From Bacteroidia bacterium (GTDB taxonomy: Bacteria > Bacteroidota > Bacteroidia > J057), in assembly GCA_041391665.1 (NCBI GenBank), contig JAWKNO010000001.1, positions 1,612,001-1,676,000 of the forward strand: a stretch of DNA of 64,000 nt. Direction: 5' to 3'. The translations under genes and the position numbers were made by a program. The notes beneath the pieces were generated by a model. The model ran no database searches. It was not told the origin of the DNA and saw only the letters and a list, made by a program, of their open reading frames with translations. This document shows positions 1 to 8,617 of this stretch, one piece after another. Positions within the stretch are counted from its first letter, which is position 1, and each line of letters starts with the position of its first letter.

Positions 1-362
1 TCGCCTGGCTGGGGCCTATCGATCACGGGGCCGTCTGGTGTGGTTATCTGGGACTACTCCTTCTGAGTTCTGCCTATATCAGCATCGGTATTTTTACTTC
101 AAGTATTACCAGTAACCAGATCGTTGCTTTTCTTCTCGCACTGGTGATCGGTGTATTTTTTCACTGGATATTTGGTTTGGTGAGTAGTGTAGCTTCGGGT
201 AGCCTGGCATCATTGTTAAACTATTTAAGTACATCCACACATTTTGCTTCTGTATCACGGGGCGTTATCGATTCCCGGGATGTGATTTACTTTGTCTCGA
301 TCTCAGCGCTGGGATTAATTCTGGCAGAGATCCAGCTGGCGGGGAGGAATGTTGTCGATTGA
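1..362 (+). CDS. gldF: ABC transporter permease, GldF-like (3' end only)
   Basis: Open from the left edge of the window; the reading frame begins at base 3 and ends with TGA at 360-362, so about 119 C-terminal residues are present and the start lies outside. The visible part contains several hydrophobic helices (one around GYLGLLLLSSAYISIGIF, one around VAFLLALVIGVFFHWIFGLV and one near the C-terminus, VIYFVSISALGLILAE), as in ABC-2 type permeases. A soluble loop with a DSRDVIYF-like stretch precedes the last helix, a pattern typical of the GldF permease of the Bacteroidota gliding-associated transporter. The next gene is a GldG-like protein 18 bases downstream, which supports the assignment. 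In the family the permease works with GldA (ATPase) and GldG in the inner membrane. Which substrate is moved is not known. Confidence 0.75.
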   Translation, partial: AWLGPIDHGAVWCGYLGLLLLSSAYISIGIFTSSITSNQIVAFLLALVIGVFFHWIFGLVSSVASGSLASLLNYLSTSTHFASVSRGVIDSRDVIYFVSISALGLILAEIQLAGRNVVD

Positions 363-379
363 GATTTAAAGGGAAAACT

Positions 380-1912
380 ATGAAACTGACAAAATCAACA
401 GTTACAATACGATTAATCCTGTATGTGGGGATTTTTATCATGCTGAATCTGGTCGCTGGCAGGCTGTTTTTCAGACTTGACTTTACGGCAGATCATCGTT
501 ATACCCTGAGTCAAAGTACCAAGGATATTCTGAAAGGGGTGGACGAATTAATTACCATCACAGCTTATTTTTCCCAAAACCTACCGCCAGAACTGAGCAA
601 AACCAGCACGGATCTAAAAGATTTACTGGCAGAGTATAAGAGCTATTCCCCTAATATAGAATATGAATTTATCGATCCGGGCGACAACGAGGAAACCCAG
701 CAGGAAGCCATGCAGGCGGGAATTTTTCCGCTCGATATTTCTGCCCGTGAAAGGGATGAGATCAAAGTAGTGCGCGGATATATGGGCGTGCTGATCAAAA
801 TGGGCAACAGGCAGGAGGTGATTCCCCTTTTGCAATCTGCTTCTGGTATGGAATATTCGTTGTCTTCCAACATCAAAAAGCTTTCCGTAACCGAAAAACC
901 GAAGGTTGGTATTCTGCAGGGACACGGCGAAGTTGGCTCAGACCAATTGCAACAGGCCATTGCAGAACTAAGTAATCTATATGAGGTAGATACATTTTCT
1001 CTGGCGACAAATTCTGAAGCCTGGTCTGCATTCAAAACGGTCATTATCCTTGGCCCCGATCAAATGATCCCTCAGGAGCATCTGGATGCCATGGATCAGT
1101 TTCTGGCCAGTGGCGGCAGACTTCTTGTCGGGATAAACACCGTAGGGGGAGATCTTCAGGCACAGCGCCCATGGGATAGAATCAATACAGGCCTTGATAC
1201 CTGGCTTAGCCAAAAAGGCGTGCTTGTCGAACAGGCTTTTCTAACCGATGTAAAAAGCGCAACAATTACGATGCAGCGCAGGCAGGGGTTTTTTGTGGTT
1301 TCTCAGCCGGTTCCATTTCCTTACTTTCCTACTATCAGTAATTTTGCCGAGCATCCGATTACGCAAGGACTGGAAGAGGTGCTGATTCAGTTTGGTAGCC
1401 CTGTCACCATTATTGGAAAAGATACGGCCATTCACATAAAACCACTTGCGATGACAACCAATCAGAGTGGAAAAATTGCCCCGCCTACCTACTTTGATCC
1501 GGATAAACAGTGGACTACTCAGGATTTTGGTTATGGCGTTCAGAATATTGCCGTTACGCTGGAAGGAAAACTGAATGGCAACGTCGCTTCAAAAATGGTA
1601 GTTATCGGTGATGGAGATTTCCCTGTGAATCCTCCCCAGCAGCAAATTTCTCCCAACAATGTAAACTTTCTGGTGAATGCTGTGGACTGGCTTACGGATG
1701 ATACCGGGCTGATTGCGCTCCGAACCAGCAGCGTCGATTCCCGTCCCCTCGAAAAACTCATCCAGGATGACGATGAAACCATCGTTATGCGCAATCTGGT
1801 GAAATATGGCAACTTCTTTATTCCAATTCTGATTGTAATTGTATTTGGTATTGTTCGTTTTCAACGGCAGCGGGCCAAACGCCTGAAATGGATGGCAGAA
1901 GATTATAGTTAG
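380..1912 (+). CDS. gldG: GldG-like ABC transporter auxiliary protein
   Basis: About 510 residues. An N-terminal membrane helix (roughly residues 15-32) is followed by the family hallmark FRLDFTADHRYTLS, then a large periplasmic alpha/beta region of the type found in GldG and related ABC-transport auxiliary proteins, and finally a C-terminal helix (FFIPILIVIVFGIVRF) with a basic cytoplasmic tail. ATG at 380 is chosen, preceded by an A/G-rich stretch; an in-frame TTG at 359 that overlaps the stop of the permease gene is the alternative and adds seven residues. In Bacteroidota GldA-GldF-GldG form a transporter required for gliding motility in Flavobacterium johnsoniae; homologues also occur in non-gliders. 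Likely co-transcribed with the upstream permease and the downstream DUF4340 gene. Confidence 0.85.
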   Translation: MKLTKSTVTIRLILYVGIFIMLNLVAGRLFFRLDFTADHRYTLSQSTKDILKGVDELITITAYFSQNLPPELSKTSTDLKDLLAEYKSYSPNIEYEFIDPGDNEETQQEAMQAGIFPLDISARERDEIKVVRGYMGVLIKMGNRQEVIPLLQSASGMEYSLSSNIKKLSVTEKPKVGILQGHGEVGSDQLQQAIAELSNLYEVDTFSLATNSEAWSAFKTVIILGPDQMIPQEHLDAMDQFLASGGRLLVGINTVGGDLQAQRPWDRINTGLDTWLSQKGVLVEQAFLTDVKSATITMQRRQGFFVVSQPVPFPYFPTISNFAEHPITQGLEEVLIQFGSPVTIIGKDTAIHIKPLAMTTNQSGKIAPPTYFDPDKQWTTQDFGYGVQNIAVTLEGKLNGNVASKMVVIGDGDFPVNPPQQQISPNNVNFLVNAVDWLTDDTGLIALRTSSVDSRPLEKLIQDDDETIVMRNLVKYGNFFIPILIVIVFGIVRFQRQRAKRLKWMAEDYS

Positions 1913-1928
1913 TGAAAACCTGAAGATT

Positions 1929-2858
1929 ATGTTCAAAAGATTCAGTAATAAACAGCTTATTATCGTCTTGGGATCTCTCACCGTTTTGTACCTTCTTTCA
2001 CTGGTGCTGGGAGGGAAATCAGAACGAACATTTAAAAAGACGATCTCTGCAATTGATACTGCAAAAGTTAACCTGATACGTATCACTCCCCCCAACGTTT
2101 CCCCTGTTTTACTGAGCCGGGCCGGGAATGAATGGACCGTGCAAATTGACGGAGGTGTCCAGGCTCCCACTTCACCAGGTGCGGTAAAAAGTGCATTGGC
2201 ATCCATTGCTTTTCTTGAAGCCAAACAACTCGTAAGCCGAAATGAAGATAAATGGGGCGAATATAAAGTCGATACAGCCGGTACCCGTGTTGAAGTGTTA
2301 ACCGGAGAGAAAAAGTCTCTGGATCTGGTACTTGGCCGTTTTGAATACAAACAAACGGGGATGATGTCTTATGTCAGGGAAAATGGATCAGATGAAACCT
2401 ATTTGGTGAATGGATTTCTGGAGTCTTCTTTCAATCGGAAAGCAGATGACTGGCGGAATAAAACCCTGCTCAAAGGTCCCCAAAGCGAATGGATGAGCAT
2501 AACCTTTACATATCCGGGTGATAGTTCTTTCCAGATAATAAAAGCTGCTGACAATACCTGGATGTTGAGCGATTCGGGTGCCTTAAATACCTCAGAGGTA
2601 AATAGTTGGCTGAGCGCCGCAGCTAATACGAATGGAACAACCTTCTCCGAAAAACCACCGGTAATTACCGCTCCATTGTATCAGGTCACGGTGCAAACTA
2701 CCTCTGGTTTAGTAGAGGTAAAAGCTTTTGAAGATGAGAATAACCAGTTTATCCTGACTTCTTCTCAAAACCCCGGTGCAAATTTTGCAGATGCTACGGG
2801 TGATATTGTAAAAAAACTGTTTGTCTCAAAAACTAAATTTCTCCCCAAATCTGATTGA
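1929..2858 (+). CDS. DUF4340 domain-containing membrane-anchored protein
   Basis: 309 residues, 16 bases after the gldG-like gene, so probably the last gene of the same operon. A short basic N-terminus and one membrane helix (LIIVLGSLTVLYLLSLVLGG, residues about 10-29) anchor a periplasmic domain. The motif around WGEYKVDTAGTRV followed by a strand-rich region with VLGRFEY and later KTLLKGPQSEW matches the DUF4340 pattern, a family that routinely follows GldG/ABC-2 auxiliary genes in many phyla. Its biochemical role is unknown; from context it is an accessory part of the transporter. Ends 12 bases before the stop of a convergent gene. Confidence 0.8.
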   Translation: MFKRFSNKQLIIVLGSLTVLYLLSLVLGGKSERTFKKTISAIDTAKVNLIRITPPNVSPVLLSRAGNEWTVQIDGGVQAPTSPGAVKSALASIAFLEAKQLVSRNEDKWGEYKVDTAGTRVEVLTGEKKSLDLVLGRFEYKQTGMMSYVRENGSDETYLVNGFLESSFNRKADDWRNKTLLKGPQSEWMSITFTYPGDSSFQIIKAADNTWMLSDSGALNTSEVNSWLSAAANTNGTTFSEKPPVITAPLYQVTVQTTSGLVEVKAFEDENNQFILTSSQNPGANFADATGDIVKKLFVSKTKFLPKSD

Positions 2859-2870
2859 GGAAGATCCGGT

Positions 2871-4037
2871 TTATTCTGAACCGGCGTTTTCCCACACCAT
2901 TACGGCCATGGCAGTAGCCAGCAGCGGATCGTCTTCTTTGTTTCTTGCACCATCTGGATTTGCAAAGCTTCCATCGGAGCGCTGGTAAGAGGAAAGTATC
3001 TGCCAGATTTCCTGTTGCCAGGTGCCTTGCCAATTCAGGGCTTTATAAACTTCAGACCGCACCCAAAGGTGGTATATAATCAAAACTGTTTGCCATTGCT
3101 CAGGGTTGTCGGCGGGAATCCCGCTATCGTACGCCAGAGCAGGATGCGCTTCCAGCCATATGCGAGCCTTCTGTATGGCCGGATTTTCCAAATCGGGGTC
3201 GCAGGCCAATAACGCAAGTAAACCGTCACAGGTCGCTGTGGCATAAGACCGGAAGCAGGCCGGGCTGCTTTCTGTTTCGGCGATAATGCCGCCTTTATTT
3301 GCGCTGTAAACCACCGGTGAAATATAAAATCCGCCATCGGAGACCACAGGTTTTTCTTCTGGCGGTAGTACGGAGTTGTACCGCAGAGGATTGGGCTGCG
3401 GAAGAGAATCTTTCTGCAACACACCCAAAAAGCGAAGGGCTTTTTTATAGGCAGAAGATTCTGCATAGCCTGAGGCCCGTAGGGCCTGAAGAACTTTTCT
3501 CGTATGAGAAATATCCAGATGCCCGGTTGTACCGGGCCTGATATCGGGTTCTCCAAAACCCCATGCGCCATAAGCTGGGTGATTTTTTTCTATCCCCCTG
3601 GGTTCTGAAAATTGTTGCCCGGCGAGATAGGTCTGCATTTTTTTTATTATGCCCGCATCCTCCGCATCGCTGTTAAGGACAAGGACTCGCAAGGCATAAG
3701 CCGTTGCATAGTTGGGATATTCGGGTATCTCCGGATCACTGAGACCGATGACACCTTCAGCGTTCATGTGGCTGCGGATAAAATCCAGTGCTTTTTGCTT
3801 TTTGCGATGGGGAACCGGATAGATTGACTCCGGTATCTGAAGGAGTGCAAACAGCACAAATGGGGTATGTGCTTCTCCGCCTTTCATTATGCCATGAGCA
3901 GGACTATGCCATCCCCCGTCGGGGCCCTGCCGGGACCAGAGGTAATGAACTGCTTGTTGAAGCGGTGTATTCACCTCTGCTGTTTCCCGGCAGGAAAAAA
4001 ATAGCATGACAAATAAGAATAAAAACCAGCGATACAT
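2871..4037 (-). CDS. Lipoprotein with prenyltransferase/squalene-cyclase repeats
   Basis: 388 residues. A lipobox (LFFSC, Cys about residue 16) predicts SPII processing and membrane anchoring. The mature protein carries alpha-toroid repeats resembling those of terpenoid cyclases and prenyltransferases: QGPDGGWHSP near the N-terminus, YGAWGFGEPD in the middle and YQRSDGSFANPDGA near the C-terminus, each the QxxDGxW-type turn between helices. No DxDD catalytic motif of squalene-hopene cyclase is apparent, so it is more likely a binding or structural alpha-toroid than a true cyclase. The neighbouring gene upstream (transcribed first, 6 bases away) encodes a second protein of the same fold; the two probably form an operon. 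Confidence 0.7.
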   Translation of the reverse strand: MYRWFLFLFVMLFFSCRETAEVNTPLQQAVHYLWSRQGPDGGWHSPAHGIMKGGEAHTPFVLFALLQIPESIYPVPHRKKQKALDFIRSHMNAEGVIGLSDPEIPEYPNYATAYALRVLVLNSDAEDAGIIKKMQTYLAGQQFSEPRGIEKNHPAYGAWGFGEPDIRPGTTGHLDISHTRKVLQALRASGYAESSAYKKALRFLGVLQKDSLPQPNPLRYNSVLPPEEKPVVSDGGFYISPVVYSANKGGIIAETESSPACFRSYATATCDGLLALLACDPDLENPAIQKARIWLEAHPALAYDSGIPADNPEQWQTVLIIYHLWVRSEVYKALNWQGTWQQEIWQILSSYQRSDGSFANPDGARNKEDDPLLATAMAVMVWENAGSE

Positions 4038-4043
4038 GGTGTT

Positions 4044-5282
4044 CTATTGGCGCTCAGCAGTAAAACTTTTGTCCTGATCGACGGTAATTGTCAGCAAGGC
4101 TGCAGCTGTACAGAAAACCGGGCTGGTGATACAATGGTGGCCAGACCAGCTTCCGTCAGGGTTTTGAATGCGGGTCATCATGGTTTTCATGCGATTGTTC
4201 CAGTTGGTCCACTCTTCTCCTCCGGAAAGAACCATGGATTCGCTTGTCATCATATGCGACAAAAATTCTTCTCCACCATTGTTGCCAAAACCTGCCATTA
4301 CCTGATCCGTCTGAACTTGTTTTCTGGCAATTTCATTGGTGCGCACATCTTGCATGATGGCTTTTACTTCGCTTTCTCCCATTCCGGTTTTTCGGAGGTT
4401 TTCCTCTGTCATCGGAATTGCCTGGGAAGGGGAACTCATTTGCATATCGTCAAATACCCCTTCGTCGCGGGCCGTTTCGAGCTGTTCTTTTGCTTTTTTG
4501 TAGGACTTGGCCGTAGCGCGTGTAGTACTGGAAAGCGAGTAGAGTTGTACACCCGCAGATTTGTCGGTAACAACGGCACCGCTGGTAGCATCGATATTCA
4601 TTTTCTGATAATCTTTGCTTCTGATCATGGTAACGGAGTCAACGGCATACCCAGCCTCAGCGGCCTCTTCCAGAGCAATATTCGCTACAGCAGACTGAAG
4701 CACTCCTGCCCATGTGCCTCCCTGAATGCTGCCATCTGCATTTTGCGAACGCTGTATTTTACTCAGACATTTATCCTGTGCCTGATTGATGCGTTTGGTA
4801 AGTGCAGGATCATCAGTGGCAAAAGGTAGAATTCGGGTGAAAAACCGGGAGGTCATAGATACATCGATGTTTTGTCCCAGTTTTACCTGTGGTTGTGTTC
4901 CTGTCAGAGAAGTGATATTGACAGATTCTGCCGGCGATTTTTCAACCTCTTCGAGAAGAAAATTCAGTGCCTTGCGGAGGTTGGTTTTATATTCACCTTC
5001 ATGAAGGGTATTGCCAGCCCGAAGCAAAGCCATAGCCGCAAAAGCTGTGGTGGCAGGATCTACCTGTACGGCTTTGGGATCAAGGATTCCCTGATTGGCA
5101 TGGGTGCCTGCCCCCCAGCCACCGTTTTCAAACTGAGCCTTTACCAGCCATTCAATTCCTTTATGAATGACCGCTTCCGTTCCGTCGGGATCAACATTCT
5201 TAACTTGAGTGGGTTCAGGTGGGGTTGCCGCAAAAAACAGCATAAGGAAGTACGCAAGTGATACGCTTACAAAAGTTTTCAT
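4044..5282 (-). CDS. Secreted prenyltransferase/squalene-oxidase repeat protein
   Basis: 412 residues with an N-terminal signal sequence (KTFVSVSLAYFLMLFFAATPPEP). Alpha-toroid repeat signatures are visible: FENGGWGAGTHANQG near residue 55 and NPDGSWSGHHCITSPVF near the C-terminus, the latter a good match to squalene-hopene-cyclase QW-type repeats; the middle section is helical and charged (AKSYKKAKEQLETARDE). The histidine and cysteine in GHHC and SPVFCTAAALL resemble the end of a protein-prenyltransferase-like fold, but a catalytic assignment is not justified. Directly upstream of the related lipoprotein gene (6-base gap), so they are probably co-expressed and may interact. Substrate unknown. 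Confidence 0.65.
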   Translation of the reverse strand: MKTFVSVSLAYFLMLFFAATPPEPTQVKNVDPDGTEAVIHKGIEWLVKAQFENGGWGAGTHANQGILDPKAVQVDPATTAFAAMALLRAGNTLHEGEYKTNLRKALNFLLEEVEKSPAESVNITSLTGTQPQVKLGQNIDVSMTSRFFTRILPFATDDPALTKRINQAQDKCLSKIQRSQNADGSIQGGTWAGVLQSAVANIALEEAAEAGYAVDSVTMIRSKDYQKMNIDATSGAVVTDKSAGVQLYSLSSTTRATAKSYKKAKEQLETARDEGVFDDMQMSSPSQAIPMTEENLRKTGMGESEVKAIMQDVRTNEIARKQVQTDQVMAGFGNNGGEEFLSHMMTSESMVLSGGEEWTNWNNRMKTMMTRIQNPDGSWSGHHCITSPVFCTAAALLTITVDQDKSFTAERQ

Positions 5283-5372
5283 TTTGTGAAATTATTAGAG
5301 TGAAACAATTTGTCTGCGTGCAACCTTAACTGTACATGAAAGACAAATACATCTTCCCGATTCCACAAGCCG

Positions 5373-6512
5373 TTAGAAAATAATTTTTTCCCAAACCTCA
5401 AAACCCAGTCTCGGCAGATTGATTTCGGCATTGAGCAGGATGATCAGGTCTGCCTGTTTCATTTCCTCTATTACATCCAGAGACATGACAGAAGCCCTTT
5501 CTCCGTTGATTTCTCTATGAGGTAGTAGTTCCAGACCATAATACCAGAACTGAGATTGTGGGTGAAACAATTTTTCATGCAAACCTTGGTCATACCAAAT
5601 CTTATAGTAGCTGTCTCCGATAACAATGACTTTCGGCTTCTGCTGGGTAGTGTCTGTGGCTGAAAAATTGTAAACGGGTTTTGTTGCCTGATTGCCGGGT
5701 ATGGCAAATAGCAGGTTCATGGCCCGCTCGACTTCCCAATCGGTATCATTTCGCTGGTAATAGGTTTGGGGGGAATAGGTCATTTCCGGAAGGTACAATC
5801 CTGTAAGCGAAAGTGCCTTACTGCGCATGGAGTCAGCTGCAATCGCCGCGCCCCAATGGCTCCAGTGAAGGCCTGTGCGGGGATACAGGCGTATGTCGGT
5901 TTCTTTTTGGACTTCCGGGAATTGGGAATAATCGATATTTGGCACATGATACTGGTCGAGCAGGCGGGTAAATTGTTCCCGGTTAGTTGTGATCTGAGGG
6001 TTTTTCAGGTAATGGCCGGGGATCATTTCGGGCATAAATGTCGGTTTGCCAGGCGGGGTGATCACAAGCACACGTGTGTTGAAAGGCTGAAGATAATCCT
6101 GAAGATTGGCGATTTTCCGGACCAGAGACTCAGCGGAATCATTGGCGATCAGATCTTTTCCCAGCCAGGCATCGATATAGGTTTTGTCGTATAGTTCGCC
6201 GTTTTTCCCCACGACAATTCTTTGGTTGGCCGAATGGTTGAAAAGGGAGTAATCCAGCTGATTATTCGCTCTTACAAACCAGGGTCTGACGGGGTAATTC
6301 TCTTTTGCATATTCGTTCATCCGTGACACATACTGTCCGGAAAACCATGTGTCGAGTTTCAGCGGCAGCTTTTTTGTCGGGTAAAAACTTCCGGAAAGCT
6401 GGACAATGGTAATTTCTCCAATTTGGGAAGGGAGGAGGGCGATATAGGCAGCCGGAACGAGCAGAATCACCAACTGCAACCCCAGGATTATATATTTCAG
6501 TTTGTGATTCAT
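5373..6512 (-). CDS. AlgJ/AlgX-like polysaccharide O-acetyltransferase (SGNH fold)
   Basis: 379 residues. An N-terminal helix (LKYIILGLQLVILLVPAAYIAL) anchors the protein to the inner membrane; the rest is periplasmic. The segment RTGLHWSHWGAAIAADSM matches the D/T-x-H-W-x-x-x-G-A signature of AlgJ/AlgX/DHHW SGNH-type acetyltransferases, and PKVIVIGDSYY is the GDSY block that carries the nucleophilic serine. In alginate and related systems these proteins accept acetyl groups moved across the membrane by an MBOAT partner and place them on the exopolysaccharide. That partner is the next gene upstream; its stop overlaps this start by one base (TAATG), indicating translational coupling. The glycan being acetylated is unknown; no glycan synthase is seen in the window. 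Confidence 0.8.
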   Translation of the reverse strand: MNHKLKYIILGLQLVILLVPAAYIALLPSQIGEITIVQLSGSFYPTKKLPLKLDTWFSGQYVSRMNEYAKENYPVRPWFVRANNQLDYSLFNHSANQRIVVGKNGELYDKTYIDAWLGKDLIANDSAESLVRKIANLQDYLQPFNTRVLVITPPGKPTFMPEMIPGHYLKNPQITTNREQFTRLLDQYHVPNIDYSQFPEVQKETDIRLYPRTGLHWSHWGAAIAADSMRSKALSLTGLYLPEMTYSPQTYYQRNDTDWEVERAMNLLFAIPGNQATKPVYNFSATDTTQQKPKVIVIGDSYYKIWYDQGLHEKLFHPQSQFWYYGLELLPHREINGERASVMSLDVIEEMKQADLIILLNAEINLPRLGFEVWEKIIF

Positions 6513-7933
6513 TAGAAACGGAAATATATGAATGGGTTAAAGTCGCGGGCAAAAAGTTCGGTCAGGCAAATGATGCCGATGCAGGATGCCGAAACTGCCC
6601 GGAAAATGATCACAGGCATGGCGACGGTTCCTGAATAGAGTTTCTCAGGCATTTGTTCGATTTTGGGCAAAAGCCCCATAAATGAAAAGATACCGGCAAA
6701 AATCAGGATCGTCATGGTGCGGGAATCGGCGAATATATCCATATGAAAGTTTTCGAAGGAAAACATTCTTCCTAAAAAGCCGAAGGCATAGGTGAGCGTA
6801 TCAGCCCGGAAAAATACCCATCCCACCAGAACGATGATATAGGTAATGAAAACAGAAGGTATTCGCCCGAGAAATTGAAGCCATTTCCGGAAAAACAGGC
6901 GGTCGGCAATGAGAAATAAACCATGGAAAGCGCCCCAAACCACAAAATTCCACGAAGCACCGTGCCAGAATCCGGAGATCAGGAAAACAATCCATAGATT
7001 GAAGAAAGTGCGCAACTCGCTTTTACGGTTTCCTCCCAACGGGATATACAGATAGTCGCGCATCCAGTTGCCCAGTGAAATATGCCACCTCCGCCAAAAC
7101 TCAGTGATACTTTGGGAGATATAAGGGAAATGAAAATTCTCTGCAAACCGGAAGCCCATCATCAGGGCAAGCCCAATGGCCATATCGGAGTAGCCGGCAA
7201 AGTCAAAATAGATCTGAAAAGAATAGGAGACGATTCCCAGCCAGGCCATCCCTGCACTGATTTGTTCGGGAGGAAGGGCAAACAGCGGATCGGCAAATTC
7301 ACCCAGTGCATTGGCAATCAATACTTTTTTTCCCAGCCCGGTGACAAACCTGAAAAACCCTGCAAGTTTGTAGTCGATATGCTCGGTGAGTGTACGGTCT
7401 GATAGCTGTGTGGCCACTTCATTGTAGCGCACTATGGGCCCGGCGATCAGCTGCGGGAAGAGCAAAATATACAAAGCGTAATTGACAAAATTTTCCTGAA
7501 CCGGAGCTTTTTCCCTGAATATATCGAGGGTATAACTCAGTTTTTGAAAGGTAATGAAAGAAATCCCCACCGGAAGCAGAATATGCGGCAGGGGAATCTG
7601 GGCAAATGAAAAAACAGAAAGCGCGATATTGAGATTTTCCGTAAAAAAATCGAGATATTTGCAAATCAACAGTGTGCCAGTATTGAGTAGAATGACCAGA
7701 AGCAGCAGTCGGTTTTTTACTTTTCCTTCGGAATACCAGATCAGCCGGTTGAGGTAAAAATCAATTACCAGCCCGGCCATTAATAAAAAGAAAAATACAG
7801 GAGCTCCCCACAAATAGAAAACAGAACTTCCGGCAAGTGCAACATGGTTTTTCCATTTGTCCGGAGAAACAAAGTACAAAACCAGAAAAACCGGAAAAAA
7901 ATATAAAAGGAAAATAATGCTGCTGAAAACCAT
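6512..7933 (-). CDS. MBOAT family O-acyltransferase (AlgI-like)
   Basis: About 473 residues with roughly ten membrane helices. The hallmark MBOAT segment FLISGFWHGASWNFVVWGAF contains the conserved histidine, and RRWHISLGNWMRDYLYIPLGG is the AlgI/DltB-family signature block. In the family this integral membrane protein hands acetyl from a cytoplasmic donor to the periplasmic transferase, here the downstream AlgJ/AlgX-like protein coupled through a TAATG overlap. ATG at 7933 is chosen because it gives the usual MVFSSIIFLLYFFP start of AlgI proteins; an upstream in-frame TTG at 7975 would add 14 poorly conserved residues. Transcribed divergently from the 177-residue protein at 7992. Confidence 0.9.
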   Translation of the reverse strand: MVFSSIIFLLYFFPVFLVLYFVSPDKWKNHVALAGSSVFYLWGAPVFFFLLMAGLVIDFYLNRLIWYSEGKVKNRLLLLVILLNTGTLLICKYLDFFTENLNIALSVFSFAQIPLPHILLPVGISFITFQKLSYTLDIFREKAPVQENFVNYALYILLFPQLIAGPIVRYNEVATQLSDRTLTEHIDYKLAGFFRFVTGLGKKVLIANALGEFADPLFALPPEQISAGMAWLGIVSYSFQIYFDFAGYSDMAIGLALMMGFRFAENFHFPYISQSITEFWRRWHISLGNWMRDYLYIPLGGNRKSELRTFFNLWIVFLISGFWHGASWNFVVWGAFHGLFLIADRLFFRKWLQFLGRIPSVFITYIIVLVGWVFFRADTLTYAFGFLGRMFSFENFHMDIFADSRTMTILIFAGIFSFMGLLPKIEQMPEKLYSGTVAMPVIIFRAVSASCIGIICLTELFARDFNPFIYFRF

Positions 7934-7991
7934 AAGTTGGGCTTTGGCGAAAGGACAAAAATAGGCGATCAGCAATTAACGAACAACCGCT

Positions 7992-8525
7992 ATGTCATCA
8001 GGTCAGATTTTGGAGGAAGGTATTGATAAAGGCGCTCAATTTCATGCAATTAAGCGGGAGTTTTACCGGGTACTCCTGGTGCTTGGGCTATTGTCTTTTG
8101 CCGCCGGTTTACTCTATCTGTGGGCCAGGCCATTGGAAGCAATATTTGAGAATAGTGGAAATACATTTCACATTTTACCTCAGCAAGAGTTTGCGATGGA
8201 AATGATTCTTGAGGGAGTATCCGGGCGTGATCAGGTTTCGGTGTCTGTGATGCGCAAAACTATCCACAAAGCTGAGCGCCAGGCTATGTTGGTGGTGTCG
8301 GCAGGAGAGTTTTGGCAAAGCGTGGAGGCTGTAAAGGAAAAAAAAGAAGGCGGGTGGGAATTATTGTCCCAAACCATTAAACTACCCGAAAACCTGAAGG
8401 ATAAGGTACTGAAAGTCTATTGCTGGAATCCCGCGGGAGGGGAATATGATTTTCTTGACTATCAGGTGGTTGTTCTTTACAGAGGCAAGTTTTTCAGGAA
8501 GATATACAGGAAAGAATCCCCATGA
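7992..8525 (+). CDS. Hypothetical single-pass membrane protein
   Basis: 177 residues. A cytoplasmic N-terminus of about 27 residues, one membrane helix (VLLVLGLLSFAAGLLYLWA, residues about 28-46) and a predicted extracytoplasmic strand-rich domain with LILEGVSG-like and VVLYRGKFF segments. I do not recognise the family. It starts 58 bases from the divergent MBOAT gene, so the short intergenic region may hold both promoters; whether it belongs to polysaccharide acetylation is not shown by the sequence. The C-terminal end (KFFRKIYRKESP) is basic. Confidence 0.6.
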   Translation: MSSGQILEEGIDKGAQFHAIKREFYRVLLVLGLLSFAAGLLYLWARPLEAIFENSGNTFHILPQQEFAMEMILEGVSGRDQVSVSVMRKTIHKAERQAMLVVSAGEFWQSVEAVKEKKEGGWELLSQTIKLPENLKDKVLKVYCWNPAGGEYDFLDYQVVVLYRGKFFRKIYRKESP

Positions 8526-8617
8526 AATTCGATTTGTAAGCAGGTGTTCGGGTGTGATATTGCAAAGGTTATTGATAATATATTTCCATTGCCATAGATA
8601 GCAGAATACCACTCAAA

